Shown here: in pieces, positions 1 to 6,815 of the stretch
How the letters are laid out: every line of letters begins with the position of its first letter
How positions within the stretch are numbered: position 1 is the first letter of the stretch
From: an uncultured Lachnospiraceae bacterium
Lineage (GTDB): Bacteria > Bacillota > Clostridia > Lachnospirales > Lachnospiraceae
NCBI GenBank assembly: GCA_902782625.1
Contig: CACZNZ010000540.1
Coordinates: 1 to 7,247, forward strand
DNA: 7,247 nucleotides
Direction of reading: 5' to 3'
Program-made: the position numbers and the translations under genes
Notes under the pieces: generated by a model
Seen by the model: only the letters and a program-made list of their open reading frames with translations
Database searches by the model: none
What the model was told of the DNA's origin: nothing

Positions 1-1
1 C

Positions 2-943
2 ACGGAGATGGCTAAAATTACCAGATATGCCATGGCGATTCCGCTGATCCGTAGTGTCGTGGCAAAGAGCTCTTATTACACGAGGTCCGGGCAGGATATC
101 AATGTAAATACGACGAACTGGTTTACCAGGGGAATGATAGAATACGACCGCAGCACTTATAAGATCATCGGATCCAAGTCAGGAACCACGAATGCAGCCG
201 GTCATGTGTTTATCGCTACAGCCATGGATAAACTTGGTCATGAAGTAATCTGTGCCTATTTCGGAAATGTGAGCAAAGAGAGTACTTTTGCCTCTATCCG
301 TTCGTTATTTAATTATACATTTAAACAGGCGAAAAAAGGGAAGATTGTTTTAAGCTGCAGTGATTACGATGTGAGGAATTCAAAGTCCTTTGGTCCGGTC
401 CATGACAGATATGCTTCATTGCATTGTTATCCGCAGAACAGAAGCGGACGTTTTGAATTCCGCTCAGCCGTGACAAGAACACAGTTAGCCAGGATGATGC
501 GCGGTATTGATGGGCTGAAAGGAGATACTACGCTGGCTTCCTTTGTCCTTGCCAACAGGGCGGGGCATGTGACCGCGCTGCGGCTGGCAGAGCTGGTTCA
601 GGATCTGGCACCGGATTATCTGCCTGGTAAAGAGGTCAAAGAGATTCTAAAGGACTGCCCTGGAACGCAAGATTTGAATAAAGAGGAGAAGAACGCCTTT
701 GCTTCTTTTATAAAGCATGGACTTGTACCGCAGGATTCCTGCCGCAATCCAAAACAGATTATTACTCGTAAGCAGGCTTTGCTGTTTGCTGATCTGTTCA
801 GTGACTATCAGGTGCGATACAGTATCGAACATCCGGATGCGCCAGCAGAGTATTTAAATGAGGTCGGAGAATTAGGAATTTCTTCGATAGCCTTCAACAG
901 TAAATGGACACAGCTGCTAAACAATCAGAAAACTGATCAATAG
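2..943 (+). CDS. D-alanyl-D-alanine carboxypeptidase (peptidase S11), 3' part
   Basis: This is the C-terminal part of a penicillin-binding DD-carboxypeptidase, which trims the terminal D-Ala from peptidoglycan stem peptides outside the membrane. The reading frame is open from the window edge, so the true start, signal peptide and the SxxK and SxN motifs lie upstream. The ATG at position 8 is an internal methionine. The segment 'GSKSGTTNAAGH' matches the third active-site motif: Lys-Ser-Gly at 176-184 stands where most S11 enzymes have Lys-Thr-Gly, and a typical 'hevICAYFG' strand follows. After about position 400 I do not see the usual PBP5 C-terminal beta domain. Instead there are degenerate segments resembling S-layer-homology repeats (for example 'GLVPQD...ITRKQALLFADLF' near 715-800), which might bind the cell wall; that domain call is inference. 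The stop codon overlaps the ribosome binding site of the next gene, suggesting an operon. The family call is firm; the exact dac paralogue is not determinable. Confidence 0.85.
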   Translation, partial: TEMAKITRYAMAIPLIRSVVAKSSYYTRSGQDINVNTTNWFTRGMIEYDRSTYKIIGSKSGTTNAAGHVFIATAMDKLGHEVICAYFGNVSKESTFASIRSLFNYTFKQAKKGKIVLSCSDYDVRNSKSFGPVHDRYASLHCYPQNRSGRFEFRSAVTRTQLARMMRGIDGLKGDTTLASFVLANRAGHVTALRLAELVQDLAPDYLPGKEVKEILKDCPGTQDLNKEEKNAFASFIKHGLVPQDSCRNPKQIITRKQALLFADLFSDYQVRYSIEHPDAPAEYLNEVGELGISSIAFNSKWTQLLNNQKTDQ

Positions 944-955
944 GAGGAGAATAAG

Positions 956-1177
956 ATGAACGAAAAAAAACTCTACAAATCAAAAAAAGATAAGATGATC
1001 AAAGGTGTCTGTGGGGGACTTGGTACGTATCTTCAGATGGATTCCACACTGATCAGACTTCTGCTGGTTATCTGCGGTCTTTTTACAGGAGGATTTCCTG
1101 TGTTGGTGTTCTATATCATCGCAGCTGCAATCATTCCGGACGAACCGGAAGAGTATATTGATATCTATGAAGAATGA
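956..1177 (+). CDS. PspC domain-containing small membrane protein
   Basis: A 73-residue protein made of essentially one PspC domain. The Lys-rich N-terminus (residues 1-16) leads into the family signature 'KGVCGGLGTYLQMDSTLIRLL' region (residues 16-36). A hydrophobic segment follows at about residues 32-60, ending in Ile-Pro-Asp, and then an acidic tail rich in Glu. The PspC family takes its name from the phage-shock regulator of enterobacteria. Stand-alone short copies in Firmicutes are membrane proteins of mostly unknown function, sometimes tied to envelope stress. An AGGAGG at 942-947 precedes the ATG by 8 bases and overlaps the stop codon of the upstream carboxypeptidase gene. This points to co-transcription and a link to the cell envelope (inference). 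Its 3' end overlaps the start of hydE. Confidence 0.88.
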   Translation: MNEKKLYKSKKDKMIKGVCGGLGTYLQMDSTLIRLLLVICGLFTGGFPVLVFYIIAAAIIPDEPEEYIDIYEE

Positions 1178-2231
1178 TTACGTCCCAAACAGTACTGCAG
1201 ACAGATTTCTGCGTGGGGAGACACTTTCAGTAGATGAATATGAAGAGATCCTGAATTTGATGGCTGCACCGGAATTTGCTCAGGAAGTGACAGAACTTGC
1301 AGTAAAACTACGGAAAAAATATTTTGGGAAAAAAGTTTATGTTCGGGGACTGATCGAGTTTACGAATTACTGTAGAAATGACTGTTATTACTGCGGGATT
1401 CGACGCGGGAACCGCCATGCCGTAAGATACAGGATGAATGAGGAGGAGATCCTTTCCTGCGCCAGACAGGGGTATGAGCTAGGTTATCGTACTTTTGTGC
1501 TGCAGGGAGGAGAGGATCCGTGGTTTAGCACTGACAAAATTGCTTCTTTAGTAGAAAAGATCAAAATGACCTATCCGGATTGTGCTTTGACGCTTTCCGT
1601 AGGCGAGCATGATAAAGAGACCTACCGCCTTTGGAAAGAGGCTGGTGCAGACCGGTATCTTCTGCGACATGAGACGGCGAAGGAGGAGCATTACCGTATG
1701 CTTCATCCTTCGTCTATGTCGCTTGCCCACAGGAAAAACTGCCTTTATTGGCTAAAGGAACTTGGCTATCAGGTGGGAGCTGGGTTTATGGTTGGATCTC
1801 CGGGTCAGACGAGAAGAAATCTCGCAGCTGACCTGCGGTTTTTAAAAGAACTGGAGCCGGAAATGATTGGAATCGGCCCTTTTATCCCTCATCACGATAC
1901 CTGCTTTGCGAGGCATGAGGCAGGTACTGTTTCACAGACATTACAATTACTGTCTGTTCTCCGGGTAATGTTTCCCCAAGTGCTGCTTCCTGCCACGACG
2001 GCTTTAGGAACACTTGATCCGCTGGGCAGAGAAAAAGGCCTCCAGGTGGGGGCCAATGTGGTGATGCCGAATCTGTCTCCGACTGATCAGCGAAAAAAAT
2101 ACGATCTGTATGACAATAAAATCTGTGTCGGAGACGACGCAGCAAAATGTCAGGACTGTCTTGCTCTGCGTATTAAGAATGCAGGCTATGAGATGGTAAG
2201 TGCAAGGGGAGATCACCCGGGATTTGCCTGA
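1167..2231 (+). CDS. hydE: [FeFe]-hydrogenase H-cluster radical SAM maturase HydE
   Basis: A cytoplasmic radical SAM enzyme of the biotin-synthase-like group that acts in assembling the diiron subcluster of the [FeFe]-hydrogenase H-cluster, together with HydG and HydF. The 'CRNDCYYC' segment near 1371-1394 is the CxxxCxxC motif that binds the catalytic [4Fe-4S] cluster. A second motif, Cys-x7-Cys-x2-Cys ('CVGDDAAKCQDC', about 2122-2157), matches the auxiliary cluster site known from Thermotoga HydE. The C-terminal 'ARGDHPGF' is also typical of HydE and argues against PylB or BioB. The length, about 354 residues, fits the family. I chose the ATG at 1167, giving an 11-base overlap with the pspC-like gene. 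A TTG at 1158 is in frame and has GGAAGAG four bases upstream, so 1158 is a realistic alternative. Neither hydF, hydG nor a hydrogenase gene is in the window. The gene is probably translated by coupling to its upstream neighbour. Confidence 0.93.
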   Translation: MKNDYVPNSTADRFLRGETLSVDEYEEILNLMAAPEFAQEVTELAVKLRKKYFGKKVYVRGLIEFTNYCRNDCYYCGIRRGNRHAVRYRMNEEEILSCARQGYELGYRTFVLQGGEDPWFSTDKIASLVEKIKMTYPDCALTLSVGEHDKETYRLWKEAGADRYLLRHETAKEEHYRMLHPSSMSLAHRKNCLYWLKELGYQVGAGFMVGSPGQTRRNLAADLRFLKELEPEMIGIGPFIPHHDTCFARHEAGTVSQTLQLLSVLRVMFPQVLLPATTALGTLDPLGREKGLQVGANVVMPNLSPTDQRKKYDLYDNKICVGDDAAKCQDCLALRIKNAGYEMVSARGDHPGFA

Positions 2232-2266
2232 AAGACTTCTATTCGGGATAGTGGAGGTTTTCAGGC
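2226..2266. terminator. imperfect hairpin across the hydE/luxS convergent junction, possible bidirectional terminator
   Basis: GCCTGAAA (2226-2233) is perfectly complementary to TTTCAGGC (2259-2266). Inside it, C2236-T2242 can pair with A2248-G2256 around a TCGGG loop, with a two-base bulge. Both stop codons (hydE 2229-2231, luxS 2239-2241) lie inside the structure. Neither strand has a proper U-tract directly after the stem, so intrinsic termination is uncertain. It might instead protect the 3' ends of the two convergent messages. Confidence 0.35.
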
Positions 2267-2718
2267 TTCGGATCTTCGAGTGCTTCCCTTAAATATTTTT
2301 CGGCAAGAAATCTGGCCATAGGGAGATTCTGATCCAGGTAATTGCCACAGTCTCTTGGACTTGCTCCTGGTATTTCATCGTCGAAATCCCGGATGAAGCG
2401 GAAAGTATCTCTGACAAGTTCCACTACATCACGGGAAGACAGATCTCCGGAAAGAATCAGATAGCATCCCGTCCGGCATCCCATCGGACCGAAATAAATG
2501 ACCCGATCCTTCCAGATTTCATGATTGCGCAGATAGGTTGCTGCCAGGTGTTCAATGGTATGCAGCTCGGCTGTATTCATAACCGGTTCACGGTTCGGCG
2601 CAGTCATCCGAAGGTCAAAAGTAGTCAGTGTTTCCTCGCCGATATGATCTTTTCTCGACACATAAACACCCGGCATGAGATCGAGATGGTTGACAGTAAA
2701 GCTGGCTATTTTCTCCAT
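2239..2718 (-). CDS. luxS: S-ribosylhomocysteine lyase LuxS
   Basis: A cytoplasmic metalloenzyme that splits S-ribosylhomocysteine into homocysteine and 4,5-dihydroxy-2,3-pentanedione, the precursor of autoinducer-2, as part of the activated methyl cycle. The 159-residue length is normal for the family. The metal-binding signature 'HTIEHL' gives His53 and His57 with catalytic Glu56. The third metal ligand is Cys124 in 'RDCGN', and the catalytic cysteine is Cys81 in 'GPMGCRTG'. These positions correspond by motif to His54, Glu57, His58, Cys84 and Cys126 of the Bacillus subtilis enzyme, so it should be active. A strong ribosome binding site, AAAGGAGG on the minus strand (2723-2730), sits close before the ATG. 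The gene appears monocistronic: it diverges from purL and converges on hydE. No pfs (MTAN), which supplies its substrate, is in the window. Confidence 0.97.
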   Translation of the reverse strand: MEKIASFTVNHLDLMPGVYVSRKDHIGEETLTTFDLRMTAPNREPVMNTAELHTIEHLAATYLRNHEIWKDRVIYFGPMGCRTGCYLILSGDLSSRDVVELVRDTFRFIRDFDDEIPGASPRDCGNYLDQNLPMARFLAEKYLREALEDPKPENLHYPE

Positions 2719-2748
2719 AGTTCCTCCTTTATGTTATTTTTTGATTTC

Positions 2749-2777
2749 ATGATACTCCAGAAAAAATGAAAGGTCAA
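2749..2777 (-). promoter_or_regulatory. luxS promoter, sigma-A type
   Basis: Reading the minus strand, TTGACC (2777-2772) is followed after 17 bases by TATCAT (2754-2749). This is close to the sigma-A consensus with ideal spacing. Transcription would begin near 2742, leaving a leader of only about 24 bases that ends with the AAAGGAGG ribosome binding site. That is too short for a riboswitch or T-box. Confidence 0.7.
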
Positions 2778-2781
2778 TGGT

Positions 2782-2810
2782 TTGCCATAAAAACAGGGGT
2801 ATGCTATACT
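2782..2810 (+). promoter_or_regulatory. purL promoter, sigma-A type with extended -10
   Basis: TTGCCA (2782-2787), a 17-base spacer and TATACT (2805-2810), with TGC directly before the -10 giving an extended -10 element. Transcription should start near 2816-2818, leaving a leader of about 72 bases before the purL ATG. The -35 box lies 4 bases from the -35 box of the divergent luxS promoter. Confidence 0.75.
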
Positions 2811-2821
2811 TAAAAGTAAAC

Positions 2822-2860
2822 AAGCCCTTTTCAGAGAGTCCGGAAATAGTGGGCTTTCCG
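2822..2860 (+). promoter_or_regulatory. purL leader with two alternative hairpins
   Basis: In the predicted purL 5' leader, AAGCCC (2822-2827) can pair with GGGCTT (2851-2856), or CGGAAA (2841-2846) can pair with TTTCCG (2855-2860). The two stems share bases 2855-2856, so they exclude each other. No U-tract follows either stem, and the AAAGGAG ribosome binding site (2876-2882) lies 16 bases downstream. I do not recognise a known purine riboswitch or PurR box. A regulatory role is inference. Confidence 0.3.
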
Positions 2861-2889
2861 TCAGAGTCAGATCACAAAGGAGAATAAGT

Positions 2890-5800
2890 ATGAGTCAGGT
2901 AAAAAGATTATTTGTAGAGAAGAAACCGGAATATGCTGTACATGCAAAAGAACTTGCCGAAGAGATCAAAGCATATCTGTCTATTGATACAGTGGAGTCT
3001 TTGCGTGTCCTGATTCGCTATGATGTGGAAAATGTATCGGAAAAGACGCTTGAACAGGCGAAAGTGACGATTTTCTCAGAGCCGCCGGTAGACGAGCTTT
3101 ATGAAGAGACATTTCCGAGGAAAGATTCCGATAAGGTATTCAGCGTGTCTTATCTTCCGGGACAGTTTGATCAGAGAGCTGACTCTGCCATGCAGTGTGT
3201 TCAGCTGATCAATGAAAAGGAGGATCCGGTGATCCAGACCGCTGTGACTTATGTGCTTAGCGGAGATATCACCGAAGAAGAACTAACCAGAATTAAAGCG
3301 TACTGCATCAATCCGGTGGATTCACGGGAGAGTGGGGAAGAAAAGCCGGATACTCTTGTGGCAGTCTATGAGGATCCGGAAGATGTCAAGGTCTTCGACG
3401 ACTTTATCGATCTTAGCAAAGAAGGCCTCCATGAGCTCTATGACAGCCTGTCCCTTGCCATGACATTTAAGGATTTCAGACATATCCAGAAACATTTTCG
3501 GAAGGAAGAGCACAGGAATCCGACAGTGACTGAGATCAGAGTGCTTGACACCTACTGGTCCGATCATTGCCGTCACACTACGTTTTCTACGGAACTTAGT
3601 GAAATATCATTTGAAGATGGCTATTATAAGCCGATGTTCGAAAAGACATTTCATCGTTATCTGCATGACAGGCTAGATGTCTACGGGTTCAGGAAAGACA
3701 AATACGTCTGTCTGATGGATCTGGCCATAATCGGCATGAAGAAGCTGAAGATGGATGGCATCCTCGACAATCTGGAAGAGAGCGATGAGATCAATGCATG
3801 TAACATAGTGGTTCCGGTTAAGTTTGATGACGATACCGAGGAATGGCTGATCAGCTTTAAGAATGAGACACACAACCATCCGACAGAGATTGAACCATTC
3901 GGTGGTGCTGCTACCTGCCTAGGCGGGGCGATCAGAGATCCGTTGTCAGGCAGATCCTATGTATATCAGGCAATGCGTGTGACAGGATGTGCAGATCCAA
4001 CGGTCCCCCTGGCCGAGACCATGGAAGGGAAACTGCCGCAGAGAAAACTTACAACCGGTGCAGCCAGAGGATACAGCTCTTATGGTAACCAGATCGGACT
4101 GGCTACTGGTCTTGTCGATGAAATCTATCATCCGGGTTATGTTGCCAAACGTATGGAGATCGGCGCCGTGATCGGTGCTGCTCCAAAAGAAAATGTGGTG
4201 AGAAAGAATTCTGATCCGGGAGATATCATTATCCTTTTGGGAGGACGAACCGGAAGAGACGGCTGTGGCGGAGCGACAGGTTCATCCAAAGCACATACCA
4301 CGTCTTCTATCGATACCTGCGGCGCTGAAGTACAAAAGGGTAATCCTCCTACAGAACGAAAGATCCAGCGCCTTTTCAGGAGACCGGAAGTAGCGAAGCT
4401 GATTAAGAAGTGCAATGACTTCGGTGCAGGCGGCGTATCCGTGGCAATCGGAGAACTTGCTGATGGACTTCGGATCGACCTGGACAAGGTTCCAAAAAAA
4501 TATGCAGGACTTGACGGGACGGAGCTTGCGATTTCTGAATCACAGGAGAGAATGGCGGTTGTGCTTGATCCTGGTGATGAGGAGCAGTTCCTTGCCTATG
4601 CCGCACAGGAGAACCTTGAGGCAGTGGAAGTAGCTGTTGTCACTGAGGATCCTCGTCTGGTTATGCACTGGAGAGGCAAAGAGATTGTCAATCTGTCCAG
4701 AGCATTTCTTGATACGAACGGTGCACATCAGGAGACCAAGGCATTTGTGACCATGCCGGATCCTGATAAGTGTTATTATAAACAATACGAAGAGATTCAG
4801 GATATTGAGACCACATGGAAGAAAACCCTGATGGATCTGAATGTATGTTCCAAAAAAGGGCTGGTTGAAATGTTTGACAGCTCGATTGGTGCATCTACCG
4901 TTACGATGCCTTTCGGGGGCGATTATCAGCTTACCCCGATTCAGACCATGACGGCCAAGATTCCTGTGATGGATAAAAAGACAGATTTTACGACGATGAT
5001 GTCTTACGGGTTTGATCCTTATATTTCCTCGTGGAGTCCGTATCACGGTGCTGTCTATGCAGTTCTGGAATCCGTGGCTAAGATCGTGGCAGCAGGCGGA
5101 GATTATCATAAGATCCGACTGACTTTCCAGGAATATTTTGAGAAACTTGGGGAAGATCCTAAACGCTGGGGCAAGCCGCTTGCAGCTCTTCTTGGCGCCT
5201 ATGATGCCCAGATGGGCTTCAAGATTCCTTCCATAGGTGGAAAAGACAGTATGTCCGGATCTTTCGAGGATATCGATGTCCCGCCGACGCTGGTTTCCTT
5301 TGCCGTAGACTATCTTGACGGAAAAGATGTGATCACACCGGAATTCAAGGACTCCGGCAATGTGCTTCTTCGGGTAGATATTCCGTTTGATGAGTATGGT
5401 ATACCGATTTACGAAGAAGCAGGACAAATCTACGATGAGATTCATGAGATGGCCATGGCCGGGCATATCGCTTCCTCTTATGTGATCGGCAGCGGTGGCA
5501 TGATTGAGGCAATCAGTAAGATGAGCTTTGGGAATATGCTCGGTGTAGACTTTAATAATGAATTCCCGATAGAAGATCTTGCGAAAAAAATGTACGGATC
5601 TATCCTCATTGAGGTTCCGATTGAATATATGAAAAATCTCCATGTGTCCTGTACGATGGTGGGAAGAATCACGGACAGAAAGTACTACGAGATTGGAAAA
5701 GATATTGAGATCAGTCTTGAGGAAATGCTGGAATGCTGGGAGAGTCCGCTTGAGAAGGTATTCCCGACCAAGACGCCATTCGTCAAGAAGAATAAATCTA

Positions 5801-6651
5801 CTCCTTTGTTTAATACCAGGGGCAATATCTATGTATGTGAACACAAGGTTGCTGTACCGAAAGTATTTATCCCTGTATTCCCTGGAACAAACTGTGAGTA
5901 TGACTCGGAGAAGGCTTTCGTAAAAGCTGGTGCCAAAGCAGAGACGATTGTTTTCCGCAATCAGTCTGCCAGTGATATCCTGGATTCCATCGAAGCATTT
6001 GAAAATGCGATTGCCAATGCGCAGATTGTGATGCTTCCTGGAGGTTTCTCAGCCGGTGATGAGCCGGAAGGTTCCGCGAAATTTATCGCTTCTGTATTCC
6101 GTAATGAGAAGATCAAAGAAGCCCTTATGAAACTTCTTCAGGAGAGAGACGGACTGGTACTTGGAATCTGTAACGGCTTCCAGGCACTGATTAAACTTGG
6201 TCTGGTTCCATATGGGGAGATTCGCCCACAGAAAGCAGATTCCCCGACATTGACCACCAACGAGATCGGCCGTCATGTCAGCACGATGGCTTATACCAAA
6301 GTGGTAAGCAACCAGTCTCCATGGTTGCAGAAAGCAATCCTTGATGAACTTTATGCGATTCCGGTATCCCACGGAGAAGGAAGATTCGTGGCAGATGACG
6401 GATTGATCAGAGAACTGTTTGAAAAAGGTCAGGTGGCAACACAGTATGTCAATCTCAAAGGCATGCCTTCTATGGATGTCAGATTTAATCCGAACGGATC
6501 CTACTATGCGATCGAGGGTATTACAAGCCCGGACGGCAGAGTGCTTGGCAAAATGGGTCATTCAGAGCGTATCGGAGATAATGTGGCTAAAAATATCCGC
6601 GTGAAACAAAACCAGAAAATCTTTGAAAGCGGCGTTGCATATTTCAAATAA
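2890..6651 (+). CDS. purL: phosphoribosylformylglycinamidine synthase, single-chain
   Basis: This cytosolic enzyme makes FGAM from FGAR, glutamine and ATP in the fourth step of de novo IMP synthesis. At 1253 residues it is a full single-chain form, unlike the split PurS/PurQ/PurL of Bacillus, and it resembles the clade found in clostridia. An N-terminal PurS-like region (about 1-160) is followed by the linker motif 'SDHCRHTTF' (224-232). The first AIRS-like half holds 'ETHNHP' (326-331), 'GGRTGRDG' (451-458) and 'GNPPTERK'. The second half begins near 'FDSSIGAS' (662) and holds 'GGKDSM' (783-788). The glutaminase domain (about 990-1253) shows 'FPGTNCEYD' (997-1005), 'LPGGFSAGD' (1049-1057), the nucleophile Cys1094 in 'GICNGFQ', and His1224 and Glu1226 in 'GHSER', which match the HPE of the E. 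coli enzyme. All expected catalytic residues are present. AAAGGAG (2876-2882), 7 bases before the ATG, supports the start. The gene has its own promoter and terminator, so it is probably monocistronic. Confidence 0.97.
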   Translation: MSQVKRLFVEKKPEYAVHAKELAEEIKAYLSIDTVESLRVLIRYDVENVSEKTLEQAKVTIFSEPPVDELYEETFPRKDSDKVFSVSYLPGQFDQRADSAMQCVQLINEKEDPVIQTAVTYVLSGDITEEELTRIKAYCINPVDSRESGEEKPDTLVAVYEDPEDVKVFDDFIDLSKEGLHELYDSLSLAMTFKDFRHIQKHFRKEEHRNPTVTEIRVLDTYWSDHCRHTTFSTELSEISFEDGYYKPMFEKTFHRYLHDRLDVYGFRKDKYVCLMDLAIIGMKKLKMDGILDNLEESDEINACNIVVPVKFDDDTEEWLISFKNETHNHPTEIEPFGGAATCLGGAIRDPLSGRSYVYQAMRVTGCADPTVPLAETMEGKLPQRKLTTGAARGYSSYGNQIGLATGLVDEIYHPGYVAKRMEIGAVIGAAPKENVVRKNSDPGDIIILLGGRTGRDGCGGATGSSKAHTTSSIDTCGAEVQKGNPPTERKIQRLFRRPEVAKLIKKCNDFGAGGVSVAIGELADGLRIDLDKVPKKYAGLDGTELAISESQERMAVVLDPGDEEQFLAYAAQENLEAVEVAVVTEDPRLVMHWRGKEIVNLSRAFLDTNGAHQETKAFVTMPDPDKCYYKQYEEIQDIETTWKKTLMDLNVCSKKGLVEMFDSSIGASTVTMPFGGDYQLTPIQTMTAKIPVMDKKTDFTTMMSYGFDPYISSWSPYHGAVYAVLESVAKIVAAGGDYHKIRLTFQEYFEKLGEDPKRWGKPLAALLGAYDAQMGFKIPSIGGKDSMSGSFEDIDVPPTLVSFAVDYLDGKDVITPEFKDSGNVLLRVDIPFDEYGIPIYEEAGQIYDEIHEMAMAGHIASSYVIGSGGMIEAISKMSFGNMLGVDFNNEFPIEDLAKKMYGSILIEVPIEYMKNLHVSCTMVGRITDRKYYEIGKDIEISLEEMLECWESPLEKVFPTKTPFVKKNKSTPLFNTRGNIYVCEHKVAVPKVFIPVFPGTNCEYDSEKAFVKAGAKAETIVFRNQSASDILDSIEAFENAIANAQIVMLPGGFSAGDEPEGSAKFIASVFRNEKIKEALMKLLQERDGLVLGICNGFQALIKLGLVPYGEIRPQKADSPTLTTNEIGRHVSTMAYTKVVSNQSPWLQKAILDELYAIPVSHGEGRFVADDGLIRELFEKGQVATQYVNLKGMPSMDVRFNPNGSYYAIEGITSPDGRVLGKMGHSERIGDNVAKNIRVKQNQKIFESGVAYFK

Positions 6652-6661
6652 TCAATAGAAT

Positions 6662-6738
6662 AAAGAGGTTCCTCCTGCACGAGTGGTGAAATCAGAATAG
6701 AAAAAAGAGGCTCGTTACAGCAGGAGAGAACCTTTTTT
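6662..6738 (+). terminator. intrinsic terminator of purL with long branched loop
   Basis: The left arm at 6662-6678 (core GGTTCCTCCTGC) pairs with the right arm at 6720-6737 (core GCAGGAGAGAACC). There is one bulged A at 6727 and a run of six T at 6733-6738; the flanking A-run 6662-6664 can pair with the T-run. The interior forms a second stem, ACGAG (6679-6683) with CTCGT (6711-6715), capped by a purine-rich 27-base loop. It starts 10 bases after the purL stop and clearly serves purL. The apical part is longer than in a usual terminator. Confidence 0.85.
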
Positions 6739-6807
6739 GCAATTTACATGAAAATACGCTGGTATTTAACGACTGAGTATGATAAAATGGATAAGATTGT
6801 AAATTGC
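6739..6807. repeat. perfect 10-base inverted repeat around a possible pnp promoter
   Basis: GCAATTTACA (6739-6748) and its exact reverse complement TGTAAATTGC (6798-6807) are separated by 49 bases. The left copy begins directly after the terminator T-run. Each copy also has a TTGCAA nearby (6737-6742 and 6809-6814). The repeat could be a pair of protein sites or a stem in a read-through transcript; the sequence alone does not decide. Confidence 0.6.
6755..6788 (+). promoter_or_regulatory. possible pnp promoter (weak -35)
   Basis: A promoter is expected here because the purL terminator isolates pnp from upstream transcription. The best -10 candidate is TATGAT (6778-6783), running into TAAAAT (6783-6788). 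At 17 bases upstream the hexamer is TACGCT (6755-6760), a poor -35. The assignment is tentative. Confidence 0.35.
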
Positions 6808-6815
6808 TTTGCAAG

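Noticed and set aside
2521..2769. An 82-codon + strand frame opposite luxS
   Set aside because: It is antisense to the confidently identified luxS, and its translation matches nothing I recognise.
2801..2887. A 28-codon frame from the ATG at 2801, as a possible purL leader peptide
   Set aside because: The ATG precedes the -10 box and so lies upstream of the predicted transcript start. There is no ribosome binding site either.
2811..2889. A known purine or PreQ1 riboswitch in the purL leader
   Set aside because: The conserved core motifs of these classes are not visible, and the leader is short for a purine aptamer plus an expression platform.
4540..5844. A 434-codon open frame on the minus strand opposite purL
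   Set aside because: It lies wholly inside the well-supported purL gene. Its translation is rich in His, Arg, Ile and Phe with no recognisable domain, and it is best explained as a shadow of purL codon usage.
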